From: a virus
Reading direction: 5' to 3' (one strand)
IMG/VR virus record: IMGVR_UViG_3300009506_000022
Location: 34,007 to 98,006 of that record
DNA: 64,000 bases
The notes under the pieces were generated by a model. The model saw only the letters and a program-made list of their open reading frames with translations, was not told the origin of the DNA and ran no database searches. A program made the position numbers and the translations under genes. Each line of letters begins with the position of its first letter. Positions within the stretch are counted from its first letter, which is position 1. Positions 23,801 to 31,965 of this stretch are shown one piece after another.

Positions 23801-24953
23801 CTATGACGATTGGCAAAAAAAGGAAGTGATAGAAAAATCATGCATTCCACAGATAGAATATGGTGACGATATTTCGTTCTGGGTTGGAACCAATTCGAAA
23901 GATGCTGTTCCATTTGTGCTATCCGAAAAAGCGGTGAGTAGCGAGTGGATGCCACCAGATGGCGTTGCCGCTTTACCTAAAGAGATCAAAAAACAAATTC
24001 CTAAAGAGTACGAATATTGGAATGAAGCTGGTAGTGATGCGAGACAGATGAGAGATCAACTTGTAAAGGCGATTCAAGAAAAAGATATTCCTCCTTTTGA
24101 TTTCGAGTCAATCTTCAAATCTGATAGCCAGAAATCTGGATTCGTTTTACAAAAGCAAATCTGGGAAGATAAGAGCGATCCACGCTGGTTCATTAGAATT
24201 GATACAGGCAAACCAGAAATAAACGTAATTGAATTGCAGTCAGACCCAACCAATATTGAAAAAAGTGAAGTCCGAGTTTGGGTAGAGAAATATAAGTCTT
24301 CAATGGATATCGAGGGGTTGTTGTCGGTTGCTCATTATCTAAATCCAAAGAAAGGGATTAGCTCGTATCTGAAGAAGGTTGATGTTGGAAACGCTTCTGT
24401 GTTGTCTGATTCTGAAGAATCTACTCAAATTGAGTTTAAAGGAGATATTCTGGATGGAGTATTTACGTTAAAGCGAAATAATAACGAGTACTTATTAGAG
24501 AGAAGCGGCAACGACACAATTGCTGAAATAGAGAAAATGATTGATTTTGAACTTGTTTTGCCAATCGATCATTTTGAAATCCACAAAGCAAAAAAAGGCA
24601 AGGAAAAACGGTTAGTTACTGGAATAGTACTTGAACCAGATATGGTTGATGCTCAAGACGACACCATCAAGTCTGAAGTGATCGAAAAAGCAGCTCATAT
24701 GTTTCTTACTCAGTACAACAAAGAAACGAAACTTGGTTTGATGCACACAACGTTTGGCGATATCGGATTTGAATTGTGTCAATCCTTTCTCTCTCCTGTT
24801 GAGTACACTGTAGGGAAAAAAACAGTAAAAAAAGGAAGCTGGGTAATGACAGTACATGTCACTGATGATAATAGATGGTATGATATAAAAAATCGCAGGC
24901 TCACTGGATTTAGTATTGGTGGGAAGGCGAGGATGGCGAAGAAGAATGGATAA
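20823..24953 (+). CDS. fusion: two adenine methyltransferases + LigD-like domains + XkdF prohead protease
   Basis: A single uninterrupted 1376-residue frame with GGAG ribosome site. Domains in order: unknown N-terminus (1-135); a first D12/Dam-class N6-adenine methyltransferase (about 140-395; motif I YVEPFAGSAS at 160, catalytic motif DCPY at 303, varying from DPPY); a linker; a second D12 methyltransferase (about 535-780; YVEPFAGGAA at 558, intact DPPY at 702); a region resembling the LigD 3'-phosphoesterase fold (FSIQHHWIGKS near 803, PGVFEIVEKGVVQFG near 920, HEYFLSGTGFKGK); a four-cysteine zinc site (CHVCG near 969, CKKCY near 990); a second FVLQ...RID stretch (about 1108-1128); and a C-terminal XkdF-type (Peptidase_S78_2) prohead protease (about 1263-1376: TGIVLEPDMVDAQDD, GSWVMTVHVTDD, LTGFSIGGKA). 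The gene occupies the usual slot of a prohead protease, between minor head protein and scaffold/capsid. The methyltransferase and protease calls are firm; the phosphoesterase call is tentative. Confidence 0.85.
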   Translation: MKNELPKSGIVVTPSSMAVAISEGRKTILVKTRSYNIANREMLLLDRNKALGVVKIGEEQVLQNDNFGEHEEQHLITKEIRKDWSEAQPSWEEGPFFQWSVEMVQKFDEPIKTYVEIGPTVVIEEISEIDIEKRGPFGRWGSSGMYAEWLIKQFPEHKKYVEPFAGSASIFFRKQPSESEVLADYDSEVVNALKTIKKLTEEQFTVLESKDRILSEDKWKEMRSNIPEDSLDRLHRMLFLNGGGWSSSLISYRIHKDGKQSYDPNRLKPYKERLNKGKVSIECADWKATINKHDSKDTFFFIDCPYPGEWSKKADDIPNDDPKRGEKVPLEEYGKVLKSIKGSFVFALGDHKEHLKFLKSLEGVEIKTFSGTEASNKGGTKTAKRYFAFKTAACGSKKPKKKSFDEVETDAMEFIDITEDQHVFDGLILTTEKEVIDYSTSELVDIHKLLHQIYSELPDGWNTSDVVNLHSMVVDELCSREKNHPSPPDNGLDDISFDFECLTSKQKKWFEENCDEVPEIEESISYLEKRRLALWGSTAGKSRVAKRIVSMIPEHKTYVEPFAGGAAVFYAKEPSEKEVLCDSNPEVTHAFKFVQSASDNEIEALKKMDWTVSKPRAKSVHEMKPKGSAERFFRFAYKRYALFMRNENRITAIDPAKEGKAPDIASRISETRERLKRVSIVEGGYEKAVSKFDSPETFFYFDPPYPSLVQEVGEKSFDEEAFIKTLKGLKGKFLLHYEAKAKKKFDGVDGWIVKTISVARTPGHTKGGSAPGKLLEVRNYELPKKKVKKNDPYLMAPEGEFPFSIQHHWIGKSMNSVLRIGVVPDRCAIGWAMNTQQTEVSEPVTTLAKSREISKNSSNIFSVDWSIGRWNKKGEEEQHIEILCKRQSVFSPVWLDIEAKTANPKEGEPLPLGGNPKYPGVFEIVEKGVVQFGAQSETLHEYFLSGTGFKGKTIFRMMKIKKSIDGDCHVCGVDAIVDVGWADELPVKLCKKCYDDWQKKEVIEKSCIPQIEYGDDISFWVGTNSKDAVPFVLSEKAVSSEWMPPDGVAALPKEIKKQIPKEYEYWNEAGSDARQMRDQLVKAIQEKDIPPFDFESIFKSDSQKSGFVLQKQIWEDKSDPRWFIRIDTGKPEINVIELQSDPTNIEKSEVRVWVEKYKSSMDIEGLLSVAHYLNPKKGISSYLKKVDVGNASVLSDSEESTQIEFKGDILDGVFTLKRNNNEYLLERSGNDTIAEIEKMIDFELVLPIDHFEIHKAKKGKEKRLVTGIVLEPDMVDAQDDTIKSEVIEKAAHMFLTQYNKETKLGLMHTTFGDIGFELCQSFLSPVEYTVGKKTVKKGSWVMTVHVTDDNRWYDIKNRRLTGFSIGGKARMAKKNG

Positions 24954-25797
24954 GCCGCAATCTTCAAAACAAAACCTAAAAGATGCCAACGAGATTCTTG
25001 AGCTATTCGTAGGCGAGGTTTCGGTGGTAGATAAGCCAGCTAATCTGCGAGATTTTTTGGTAGTCAAAAGAAGAAACAAGGAGGACTCGATGGGACAAGC
25101 TTTTCAGCAGGATCCTGAGGTCGACAATTTAGAGTTAGTAGAAAAACTAGCTTGGTCAGACCTTGAGAAAGCGGCGCTGCCTGATGATCTAAAGAAAATG
25201 ATCGACTCAGCAGTTGCCTGGATGAAAAAAAACGCAAGTGCTGAGAACGCGCCGAAAGAAGCGATTCTTGCTGCTACAGCACTTCTATCAAAGGTTGCTG
25301 GCGGGAAGTTCCCTGGCACAGCACCGAAATCGAAGGATGATGATAAAGACAAGAGCGATGATAGCAAAGATAAGAAAAAGTCTTTGTTGGTTGTTGGAGA
25401 TGACGGTTCTTTTGAGATCGGCGGTGAGCCTATCGAAAAAGGGAAATCTCAGTTTACCAAAGAAAGAGTTGACGCTTTGAAAAATGCAATAGCGCCTTTG
25501 ATTGGCGTATATGCTCAAGTTGATGAAGCCGGTGCGAAAGAGATGGTTCAAAACCTTGTTGGCGAAACTCTTTCTGGTGAAATAAAGTGGACAGAAAAGC
25601 GTGTTCCAGAACCAACCGATATCGCAGAACAGATCAAGAAGGCAATGGAACCTTTTGCTGAACAAATCAAAGAGGTTGGAAAGCGAGTTGAAGACCTCGA
25701 GGGTTCTCGCTCAGCTCCACAATCTGATCCTGGTGATGGTGACACCACCGACAAACAAAAAAGTGACAACCCTTGGGATGGCTTGCCGATAGGCTAG
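24946..25797 (+). CDS. scaffold-like / protease-associated head protein
   Basis: 283 residues from the ATG at 24946, overlapping the fusion gene's end. The N-terminus (ELFVGEVSVVDKPANLRDFLVVK) is the segment that usually follows an XkdF protease domain. The rest is helical, highly charged and acidic/lysine-rich (KSKDDDKDKSDDSKDKKK) with a C-terminal coiled coil (EQIKEVGKRVEDLEG), typical of scaffold. A role as procapsid scaffold cleaved by the upstream protease is inference from layout. Confidence 0.68.
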   Translation: MDKPQSSKQNLKDANEILELFVGEVSVVDKPANLRDFLVVKRRNKEDSMGQAFQQDPEVDNLELVEKLAWSDLEKAALPDDLKKMIDSAVAWMKKNASAENAPKEAILAATALLSKVAGGKFPGTAPKSKDDDKDKSDDSKDKKKSLLVVGDDGSFEIGGEPIEKGKSQFTKERVDALKNAIAPLIGVYAQVDEAGAKEMVQNLVGETLSGEIKWTEKRVPEPTDIAEQIKKAMEPFAEQIKEVGKRVEDLEGSRSAPQSDPGDGDTTDKQKSDNPWDGLPIG

Positions 25798-25854
25798 CTT
25801 TGCCGCAGTGGCTTTTTCGCAACCCTTATAGGTTTATTTTATCAGGAGGAAATC

Positions 25855-27066
25855 ATGGGTTTATCAAATGAAGAACTTGCAATGATCCAGAAGGCTATTA
25901 CCGCGGCAAACGTCCTAGTTTCTGCAGGAAAGCTAAATCCAGTACAGGCCTCGAAGTTTCTCGATTATGTGATCGACACCACCGTTATGAAGAACAATGT
26001 TCGTATTGTTCGTTTTCGTAACGAGAAGATGGAGATCAATAAACTCGATATCGGGAATCGAGTTATGTTTCCTGGAACCGAGTATCAAGCTCCACAAGAG
26101 CGTCAAGGGGTTACATCTTCCAAGCTCGAGCTTCAACCGAAAGAGGTTGTTTGTGCTTTCGATATCACCGACACCTTCAAGAATCAAAATATCGAAGGTG
26201 ATAACGCCGCTGATCACATCATGCGGATGTTTGCAACGGGTTGGGGAAACAACATGGAAGAGACAGCGATCAACGGTGATGTCGTTGGTCCAGCTGGTCT
26301 TGAAAATGATGTGTGGGGGTCTGGCTCAACCACACAATACGTCCTTGATTCTTTGCTGGCTTTATTTGACGGTTGGTGGCGTAAAGCAGATGGCGCTCAT
26401 CTCGTTAATATGAATGGTGCAAATGTTGGAATCAGTGTTTTTCGGAAGATGTTGACTGCAATGCCAGCCAAGTTCAAAAAGCAACGGCGTAATCTTCGAT
26501 GGCTTGTTTCCGATGAGTTGGCGGATGTGTATATCGAAAAGGTTTCAACACGCCAAACAGCGAAGGGTGATCGTGCGGCTGAAGGCGAGGAACAATCTCC
26601 TCTTGGAATCCCCATGGTGAGAATCCCGGGATTGCCTTTTAACCCAAAGATCGTTCAACATGTCGCGCTTCCGAACGACACCGCAGTAGCTTTACGCTAC
26701 AAACCGATTGTTTCTGCTTCAGAGGTAGTGACACCAAGCACGTTGGATCGAACTCCAGTGACTCCATATGTTGAGGGAACCGCCTATGATATGGATTACG
26801 TCAATGGGACGATCACAAATCCAAGTGGTGACGCAACTATCGGTGATGGCGATACTGTCAAGATCACTTACGAAGCGGCTCCTCAAATCATTCTAACCCA
26901 TTGGCAGAACTTCATTCTTGCTTTTGGGATGGATGATCTCAAAGTCGAGAGACAACGCAATATCCACAAGCGCGCTGATGAGTATGTTATGAGTGGTCGG
27001 TTTGACCAACTGATTGAAAACCTCGATGCTTGCGTCAAGGGATACAATCTAGGGGATAGTCTATAG
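25855..27066 (+). CDS. major capsid protein
   Basis: A 403-residue protein with an optimal ribosome site (CAGGAGGAAATC), directly after the protease and scaffold genes. Features of an HK97-fold capsid are an N-terminal arm, TVMKNNVRIVRFRNEKMEIN, PKEVVCAFDITDTFKNQNIE (E-loop region), ETAINGDVVG, WLVSDELADVYIEKV and the C-terminal QNFILAFGMDDLKVERQRN. A segment near 320-345 (AYDMDYVNGTITNPSG) looks like a small inserted beta domain. Position, expression signals and size support the call. Confidence 0.88.
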   Translation: MGLSNEELAMIQKAITAANVLVSAGKLNPVQASKFLDYVIDTTVMKNNVRIVRFRNEKMEINKLDIGNRVMFPGTEYQAPQERQGVTSSKLELQPKEVVCAFDITDTFKNQNIEGDNAADHIMRMFATGWGNNMEETAINGDVVGPAGLENDVWGSGSTTQYVLDSLLALFDGWWRKADGAHLVNMNGANVGISVFRKMLTAMPAKFKKQRRNLRWLVSDELADVYIEKVSTRQTAKGDRAAEGEEQSPLGIPMVRIPGLPFNPKIVQHVALPNDTAVALRYKPIVSASEVVTPSTLDRTPVTPYVEGTAYDMDYVNGTITNPSGDATIGDGDTVKITYEAAPQIILTHWQNFILAFGMDDLKVERQRNIHKRADEYVMSGRFDQLIENLDACVKGYNLGDSL

Positions 27067-27074
27067 GCTGTATT

Positions 27075-27117
27075 TTAGAGCAAGGTGTACTTTATGGGAT
27101 TGTACACCTTGCTCTAA
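27075..27117 (+). repeat. 16-bp hairpin after capsid gene
   Basis: Perfect 16-bp stem (27075-27090 with 27102-27117) and 11-nt loop, 8 nt after the capsid stop. No T-run. It may protect the 3' end of capsid mRNA or partly terminate transcription, raising capsid output over the downstream genes. Confidence 0.75.
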
Positions 27118-27140
27118 CCATGTGATTGGAGGACTCAAGC

Positions 27141-27443
27141 ATGGAAGCAACGATTCAACTGAAAGGCTGTAGAAGCCATAGTGTTACGATCAAAGGCAAT
27201 TCGGTCAAATTTATTTTTGGGCGCGGGTTTCCGACATCCAACACTGATGTGATCGAATATTGTGAATCTCAACCAGATATGTTCGGTGTCACTAAGAAGG
27301 TCGAACAAGAGAAGTCAGATAAACTAGCTGCAGCTCCCAAACAACAAGCCGTTGAGCACGAGGAAAGAGAGGAAGATGATTCGCCAACCAAAAGCGAATC
27401 GCCTCCACCTCGAGGTAGACGGAGAAAGGTCAAGGCTGAATAG
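27141..27443 (+). CDS. hypothetical head-region protein (100 aa)
   Basis: ATG at 27141 after TTGGAGGACTC. The first half is a small beta domain (TIQLKGCRSHSVTIKGNSVKF); the second half is acidic and then basic and proline-rich (SPPPRGRRRKVKAE), probably disordered. No family recognised; its place after the capsid gene fits a minor head protein. Confidence 0.62.
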   Translation: MEATIQLKGCRSHSVTIKGNSVKFIFGRGFPTSNTDVIEYCESQPDMFGVTKKVEQEKSDKLAAAPKQQAVEHEEREEDDSPTKSESPPPRGRRRKVKAE

Positions 27444-27445
27444 CA

Positions 27446-27805
27446 ATGACTCGAACCTTTTATGCGCCAAAGAATGTTGGTCCAGTCCAAATTGACTTGC
27501 CAGAATTCAAAGTGAAAGGACGCAAAGGAGCGCTTCATATTAGACCTTCATCGACTCTATCTTTGTCTGATGACGAAGTGAAGTTTCTCTCAACTAACAA
27601 AAAGACCAAAGAGCTTTTTTTAAAGCTTAGAGAAACGACACCAAAAAAAAGTGGAGTTTATAAACCTGTTGTTCGGCCACCAGCTGGAAATGAACTCTTT
27701 GTTGGAAGCAATCTAACAGATGTGAAAGACGAACAGAAAACAGGTGGAACTTTGGAGGAAGGTAAGAAGAAAGCTTCAACTGTTCAGAAAAAGAAATCTG
27801 AATAG
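27446..27805 (+). CDS. hypothetical head-region protein (119 aa)
   Basis: Begins 2 nt after the previous stop. Beta-rich N-terminus (VGPVQIDLPEFKVKGRKGAL), lysine-rich disordered C-terminus. Similar in design to the preceding gene. Function unknown. Confidence 0.6.
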   Translation: MTRTFYAPKNVGPVQIDLPEFKVKGRKGALHIRPSSTLSLSDDEVKFLSTNKKTKELFLKLRETTPKKSGVYKPVVRPPAGNELFVGSNLTDVKDEQKTGGTLEEGKKKASTVQKKKSE

Positions 27806-27828
27806 TTTCGCGTCCTCTAGAGGAGGAC

Positions 27829-28209
27829 ATGTTAAAGATACATTTATCAGATGGAAGGACACTTAGTTTTGATTTGAGTGATCCTGATAAAGCGAAAGAA
27901 TGGTTATCCCTCGTGAGAAAACTTGCATTTCAGGATTCTATACGCGGGATGACCATTCAGCATAATGGGGGTTCATATTCGCTAACAAGGCCTGATTCTT
28001 TTCATCATCTTTGGCTGTTTGCGGAACATCTTGATCCAGAACAAAGCAAGAAGTTCAAAGGCGGTAAACAGCTGATTTGTCAGGCTGATGATGTTCGAGT
28101 TTCCATGATGATCCATGAAAAGTCTCGAGCTGTTCGTGTTAGCCTGAAGCGGACTGGTTCTCAACGCTACAATCCGATCATGGATGATGGGAGGGCTTAT
28201 GGCGGTTGA
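27829..28209 (+). CDS. hypothetical protein (126 aa)
   Basis: Ribosome site AGAGGAGGAC. Alpha/beta protein (KIHLSDGRTLSFDLSDPDKA, FHHLWLFAEHLDPEQ). No recognised family; transcribed with the head genes. Overlaps the next gene by 11 nt. Confidence 0.6.
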   Translation: MLKIHLSDGRTLSFDLSDPDKAKEWLSLVRKLAFQDSIRGMTIQHNGGSYSLTRPDSFHHLWLFAEHLDPEQSKKFKGGKQLICQADDVRVSMMIHEKSRAVRVSLKRTGSQRYNPIMDDGRAYGG

Positions 28210-28768
28210 TGAACTAGTGAAGAATCGACAGCTTTCGCTTCCAGATACATTCAACGATCAGTTGAGTGGCGAAGACATTGAGGACATAGAATCAACTGCG
28301 GATCATATGGGTCATTTTCTTTGGGCAGTGATGAGCCAGTTCAAGCGGATCATCCATGGAGATGATGTTGGTAACTGGACAGACAACCCAGTTGAGATCT
28401 TTGGTGGCGATGCTTCTTTGAAAGCACTGTTTGAAGGTGCAAGCGTTTCAAATCAACGCGCTAGCTTGAGCAATAAAGCAATGGCTGCGCAAGCCACAAG
28501 TTCAGATGGCGATCTTGCTTGTGATGTTGCTATTGCCGCAACACCTTCAAATGATGGATATGTTAGAATTTCGATAAACGGCCTTGCAATCAATTTGGGC
28601 GATGGGGTCAAAACAACAGAGGGCTATTTTTCAAATGATGGCGGCGCAACAGCTCGAGACATTGCCGATATTGCAAGTGGTGATTTGTTGTATTGGAATG
28701 GAAGCGTTGCTAAATATGAGCTTTCTATCGAGGACATTGTTGATTTTGAATATTCAGAGGACACCTGA
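28199..28768 (+). CDS. putative virion protein, fibre-adaptor-like (189 aa)
   Basis: The ATG at 28199 follows GGGAGGGCTT and overlaps the previous gene by 11 nt. The C-terminal half has GDLLYWNGSVAKYELSIED and FSNDGGATARDIADIASG, phrases seen in phage fibre or tail-needle-like proteins. The N-terminal half is helical. Likely part of an adsorption or decoration structure; exact role unknown. Confidence 0.6.
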   Translation: MAVDELVKNRQLSLPDTFNDQLSGEDIEDIESTADHMGHFLWAVMSQFKRIIHGDDVGNWTDNPVEIFGGDASLKALFEGASVSNQRASLSNKAMAAQATSSDGDLACDVAIAATPSNDGYVRISINGLAINLGDGVKTTEGYFSNDGGATARDIADIASGDLLYWNGSVAKYELSIEDIVDFEYSEDT

Positions 28769-29193
28769 TGCAACTACCGATAAAACAGCTTCGCCAAAGT
28801 GGCGCTTCTGATGGTCAGGTTCCAACCTGGAGCGATGCGCTTCAGCAGTATGTTCCTCAAACGGTTTCTGGTGGTGGTGGTGGCAACACGTTTGTTGCAG
28901 AACCTTTTGTGTATGCAGATACAACAAATAAAGTGATTGGTCCTTTATCGAATACTCCAGCAAACTTGTCTTCCGTTAGTTTATTTCCTATTACTGGCTT
29001 GATCCAAAAATACACACAAGACTACACGGTTAGATTGGTAATCGGCGGAAGCGCTCCTGGTTATTATATTTGTTTGTCACCAACGAGTACTCCACCAGGT
29101 GGCGGTTCGTTTTCTGGAAGTTCAAATCCAGCAACTGGAATAGATGGGAATCTAGATCTTGGCGACGATTTTAGAGTTTTATATCCGTATTAG
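28768..29193 (+). CDS. putative fibre-associated protein (141 aa)
   Basis: Starts in an overlap with the upstream stop. It opens with IKQLRQSGASDGQVPTWSD, the short trimerising repeat common in phage fibre proteins, then a glycine linker (GGGGGN) and a compact beta domain. A structural fibre-like role is inferred. Confidence 0.65.
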   Translation: MQLPIKQLRQSGASDGQVPTWSDALQQYVPQTVSGGGGGNTFVAEPFVYADTTNKVIGPLSNTPANLSSVSLFPITGLIQKYTQDYTVRLVIGGSAPGYYICLSPTSTPPGGGSFSGSSNPATGIDGNLDLGDDFRVLYPY

Positions 29194-29201
29194 GAGGACA
29201 C

Positions 29202-30974
29202 ATGTCAAAAATACAAACAAAGTGGATTGCGGATGATGCTATTACTGCTGATAAGATTCATTCTGGAGTTGCTGGCGATGGTCTGATTCAAGCTGGCGAT
29301 GGTTCGCTTGAAGTAAACGATGACGATTCGACCCTTGAGATTTCAGCTGATATTTTACAGGTAAAAGACCTTGGCATTACAACAGCTAAGTTGGCTGCGA
29401 CTTCGGTAACTTCAGCGAAGCTAGGGGTTGTTGCTGGTGATGGCATTACAGGCGGCAACGGATCGGATTTAGCCGTAGATCCAGACGTGACTGGCGGCGC
29501 CAACCTTGCTCGAGCGATTAGTGTTTCGTCAAATGGCGTTGCGGTAAAAATTGATAACGACACTATTGTTGAAAATGGTTCGCAGCAACTTGCGGTTGGA
29601 GCCAATAGCATTGGAGCCAACGAAGTCGACGAAAGCGATAGCTACACTTGGGTTACAGGGAGCCACGATTTTACTGGTTCTGGTGGCGTTACGGTTCCAA
29701 CGCCAACTGGAGACACCGATGCTGTAACTAAAGCGTATGCAGATGCATTACGCCAAGGAGCTAAACCAAAAGATCCAGCTGAAGCTTTGGCTGATAGCAA
29801 TCAGACTTTGAGCGGATTGCCAAGCAACATTGATGGAGTTACCTCTTGGTCGGCTGGCGATCGCGTGTTGCTTACAAATCAAACGACACCTTCAGAAAAC
29901 GGCATTTGGGAAGTTCAAACAGGTTCTTGGACGCGACCTGTAGATTTTGATACTGGCGATAGCGCTGGTGGTTCTCAGATTTGGATTCATGCTGGTACAA
30001 ACTACGGTGATAGCCAGTGGACTTGCACAACGGATCCGCCAAACGATGTTGTTGACACAGATTCTATTGCCTTCACGCAAACGTCTGGAGCTGGTCAGAT
30101 AACCGCTGGAACTGGTCTCACAAAAAGTGGAAACACCATCCAGGTTGGTGACGGAAGCACGGGGAATATCAACGGAATAGCCAGGACTGCAAATGATATT
30201 TCAGCGGCTGTTGATGACTCTTCAATCGAAGTTGCATCAAACGTTCTTCAGTTGAAGGACCTTGGTGTTTCAACAGCTAAACTGGCGGCAACTTCCATAA
30301 CTTCAGCAAAGCTTGGCGCTATCGCTGGAAACGGATTGGGTGGAGGAAGCGGTTCAGCTCTAGTTGTCAATCCAGATACTGTTGGTGGTGCCAATCTTGC
30401 CACAGTTGTCAATGTGATTTCTAATGGTGTCGCTGTACGAATAGATAGCTCAACGATTGGCGAGAACGGTTCGAATCAGCTTTATGTTCCAAATGGAGGT
30501 ATTACCGAGACCCAATTAAATGCAAGTGTTGCTGGAACTGGAATCGCTGGTGGTGGCGGTTCTGCTCTTGCTTTAGATATCCATAGCTTGACAGCTGAAA
30601 CAAGCGCAGATGATAACGATGAAGTTGCGATTTATGACAATTCGGCTGGCGCGCTTCGAAGGATGACGAGAGCGAACTTTCTTCTTGGAACTGGCGCAAC
30701 ACGAGTTCAGGAAATGCATCTTGTTACCGCTGGAGAAGTTACCGCTGGATATTTTACGTTGAGCAATACGCCAGTGAGCGCTGGAAACGTGGTTGTTGTT
30801 CCTGTCGGTGGGCCGCAACAAGTAAACAAGCAAGATGTTGGAGCTACTGGCGCGACTCCAGATTTTGATATTCTGAGTAGCAACCAGTGTCATATCAACA
30901 ACAATGGAGCTGCAACTGGTTTATCTGGCGATATTGAAGCTGGAGATGTTTTGATGGCTACTTACACGTATTAG
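29202..30974 (+). CDS. repetitive fibre-like protein (590 aa)
   Basis: A Gly/Ser/Thr/Ala/Asp-rich protein with phage fibre repeats. The module LGITTAKLAATSVTSAKLG (residues about 56-74) returns as LGVSTAKLAATSITSAKLG (about 352-370), each followed by a GGANLA...SNGVAV block, so about 100 residues are internally duplicated. The middle (VTSWSAGDRVLLTNQTTPSENGIW-type domain) is a known fibre domain. The C-terminal EVAIYDNSAGALRRMTRANF matches the start of the next gene product. Likely a trimeric fibre or head fibre; not known whether it binds the host. Confidence 0.75.
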   Translation: MSKIQTKWIADDAITADKIHSGVAGDGLIQAGDGSLEVNDDDSTLEISADILQVKDLGITTAKLAATSVTSAKLGVVAGDGITGGNGSDLAVDPDVTGGANLARAISVSSNGVAVKIDNDTIVENGSQQLAVGANSIGANEVDESDSYTWVTGSHDFTGSGGVTVPTPTGDTDAVTKAYADALRQGAKPKDPAEALADSNQTLSGLPSNIDGVTSWSAGDRVLLTNQTTPSENGIWEVQTGSWTRPVDFDTGDSAGGSQIWIHAGTNYGDSQWTCTTDPPNDVVDTDSIAFTQTSGAGQITAGTGLTKSGNTIQVGDGSTGNINGIARTANDISAAVDDSSIEVASNVLQLKDLGVSTAKLAATSITSAKLGAIAGNGLGGGSGSALVVNPDTVGGANLATVVNVISNGVAVRIDSSTIGENGSNQLYVPNGGITETQLNASVAGTGIAGGGGSALALDIHSLTAETSADDNDEVAIYDNSAGALRRMTRANFLLGTGATRVQEMHLVTAGEVTAGYFTLSNTPVSAGNVVVVPVGGPQQVNKQDVGATGATPDFDILSSNQCHINNNGAATGLSGDIEAGDVLMATYTY

Positions 30975-30979
30975 GTTGT

Positions 30980-31948
30980 ATGTCAAAAACGAAGACAAAA
31001 TGGATTGAGAATTCTGCTGTTACGGAAGCCAAGATTGCGGCTTCTGTCGCTGGTGTTGGAATATCTGGTGGTGCTGGAAGCGCGTTAGCTTTAGATATCA
31101 ATGGATTGACGAACGAATCGACAGTAGACAAAGTAAACGATACTGTTGCGATTTATGATAGTTCGGCAACTGCAGTTAGAAAGACTGCGATTACAAATCT
31201 TCGAGAGTTTCCAACGGGACATCTGTATGGATTCCCGATGTACAACAACGCCACAAACCCTAATTATCAAATCGATATTGAACCTGGTGTTTGTCGCAGT
31301 AGCGATGACACAACCGATTTGGTTCTAACGACAACTCTTACAGTTGATATTTCAGCTTCTGGTGCAAATGGTCTTGATACTGGAAGCGAAAGTTCATTTG
31401 TCTGGTACTATATATATTTGATATATAATCCAACAACATCAGCGTATGCAAGTTTGATAAGCAATAGTTCAACATCTCCAACATTGCCAAGTGGATACAC
31501 AAAGTATCGTAGGCTTGGCAGTGTAATAAACGATGGAAGTAGCAATTTCAAATATTTTAGATGTGAATATAGATTGGGTAGAGAGCGTGTCTTTATGTAT
31601 AACGATATCGATGAAAACGATGTTCAACTGCTTTCTGGTGGTTCAGCGACATCGTGGACCAATATTTATTCTGGTGCATCGATTCCACCAACATCGTTGT
31701 TAGGCAAGTTTCTCTTTAGGTTTTCGGGTCAGAATTATGATTGGAAATGCTATTTGAGACCAGGTGATAGTTCTCAGAATACACCCCCAACAACTGTTTT
31801 TGGTGGTGGCGATTTAGCTGGCGATCTAGTGACATCGAGTTTAGCGATTGAGATGAGAACGGATAGTTCAAGAAACATCCAATATAGACAGGCTTCAGCT
31901 GGTGCTGAATTAAGCGTTTGGGTGTTGGGATATATTGATTTTGTGTGA
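30980..31948 (+). CDS. fibre-like protein sharing modules with upstream gene
   Basis: 322 residues, beginning MSKTKTKWIENSAVTEAKI, parallel to MSKIQTKWIADDAITADKI of the upstream gene. It also shares the SALALDINGLT and VAIYDSSATAVRK module. The C-terminal 240 residues are a different beta-rich domain, which could be the receptor-facing part. Probably a second fibre or fibre-tip protein. Confidence 0.68.
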   Translation: MSKTKTKWIENSAVTEAKIAASVAGVGISGGAGSALALDINGLTNESTVDKVNDTVAIYDSSATAVRKTAITNLREFPTGHLYGFPMYNNATNPNYQIDIEPGVCRSSDDTTDLVLTTTLTVDISASGANGLDTGSESSFVWYYIYLIYNPTTSAYASLISNSSTSPTLPSGYTKYRRLGSVINDGSSNFKYFRCEYRLGRERVFMYNDIDENDVQLLSGGSATSWTNIYSGASIPPTSLLGKFLFRFSGQNYDWKCYLRPGDSSQNTPPTTVFGGGDLAGDLVTSSLAIEMRTDSSRNIQYRQASAGAELSVWVLGYIDFV

Positions 31949-31965
31949 TTGAAAGGAGTACGAGA

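Noticed and set aside
29202-30974. Fibre repeats considered as a mobile element or recombination-site array
   Set aside because: The repeats keep reading frame and encode known fibre-type modules; no terminal inverted repeats or recombinase gene nearby.
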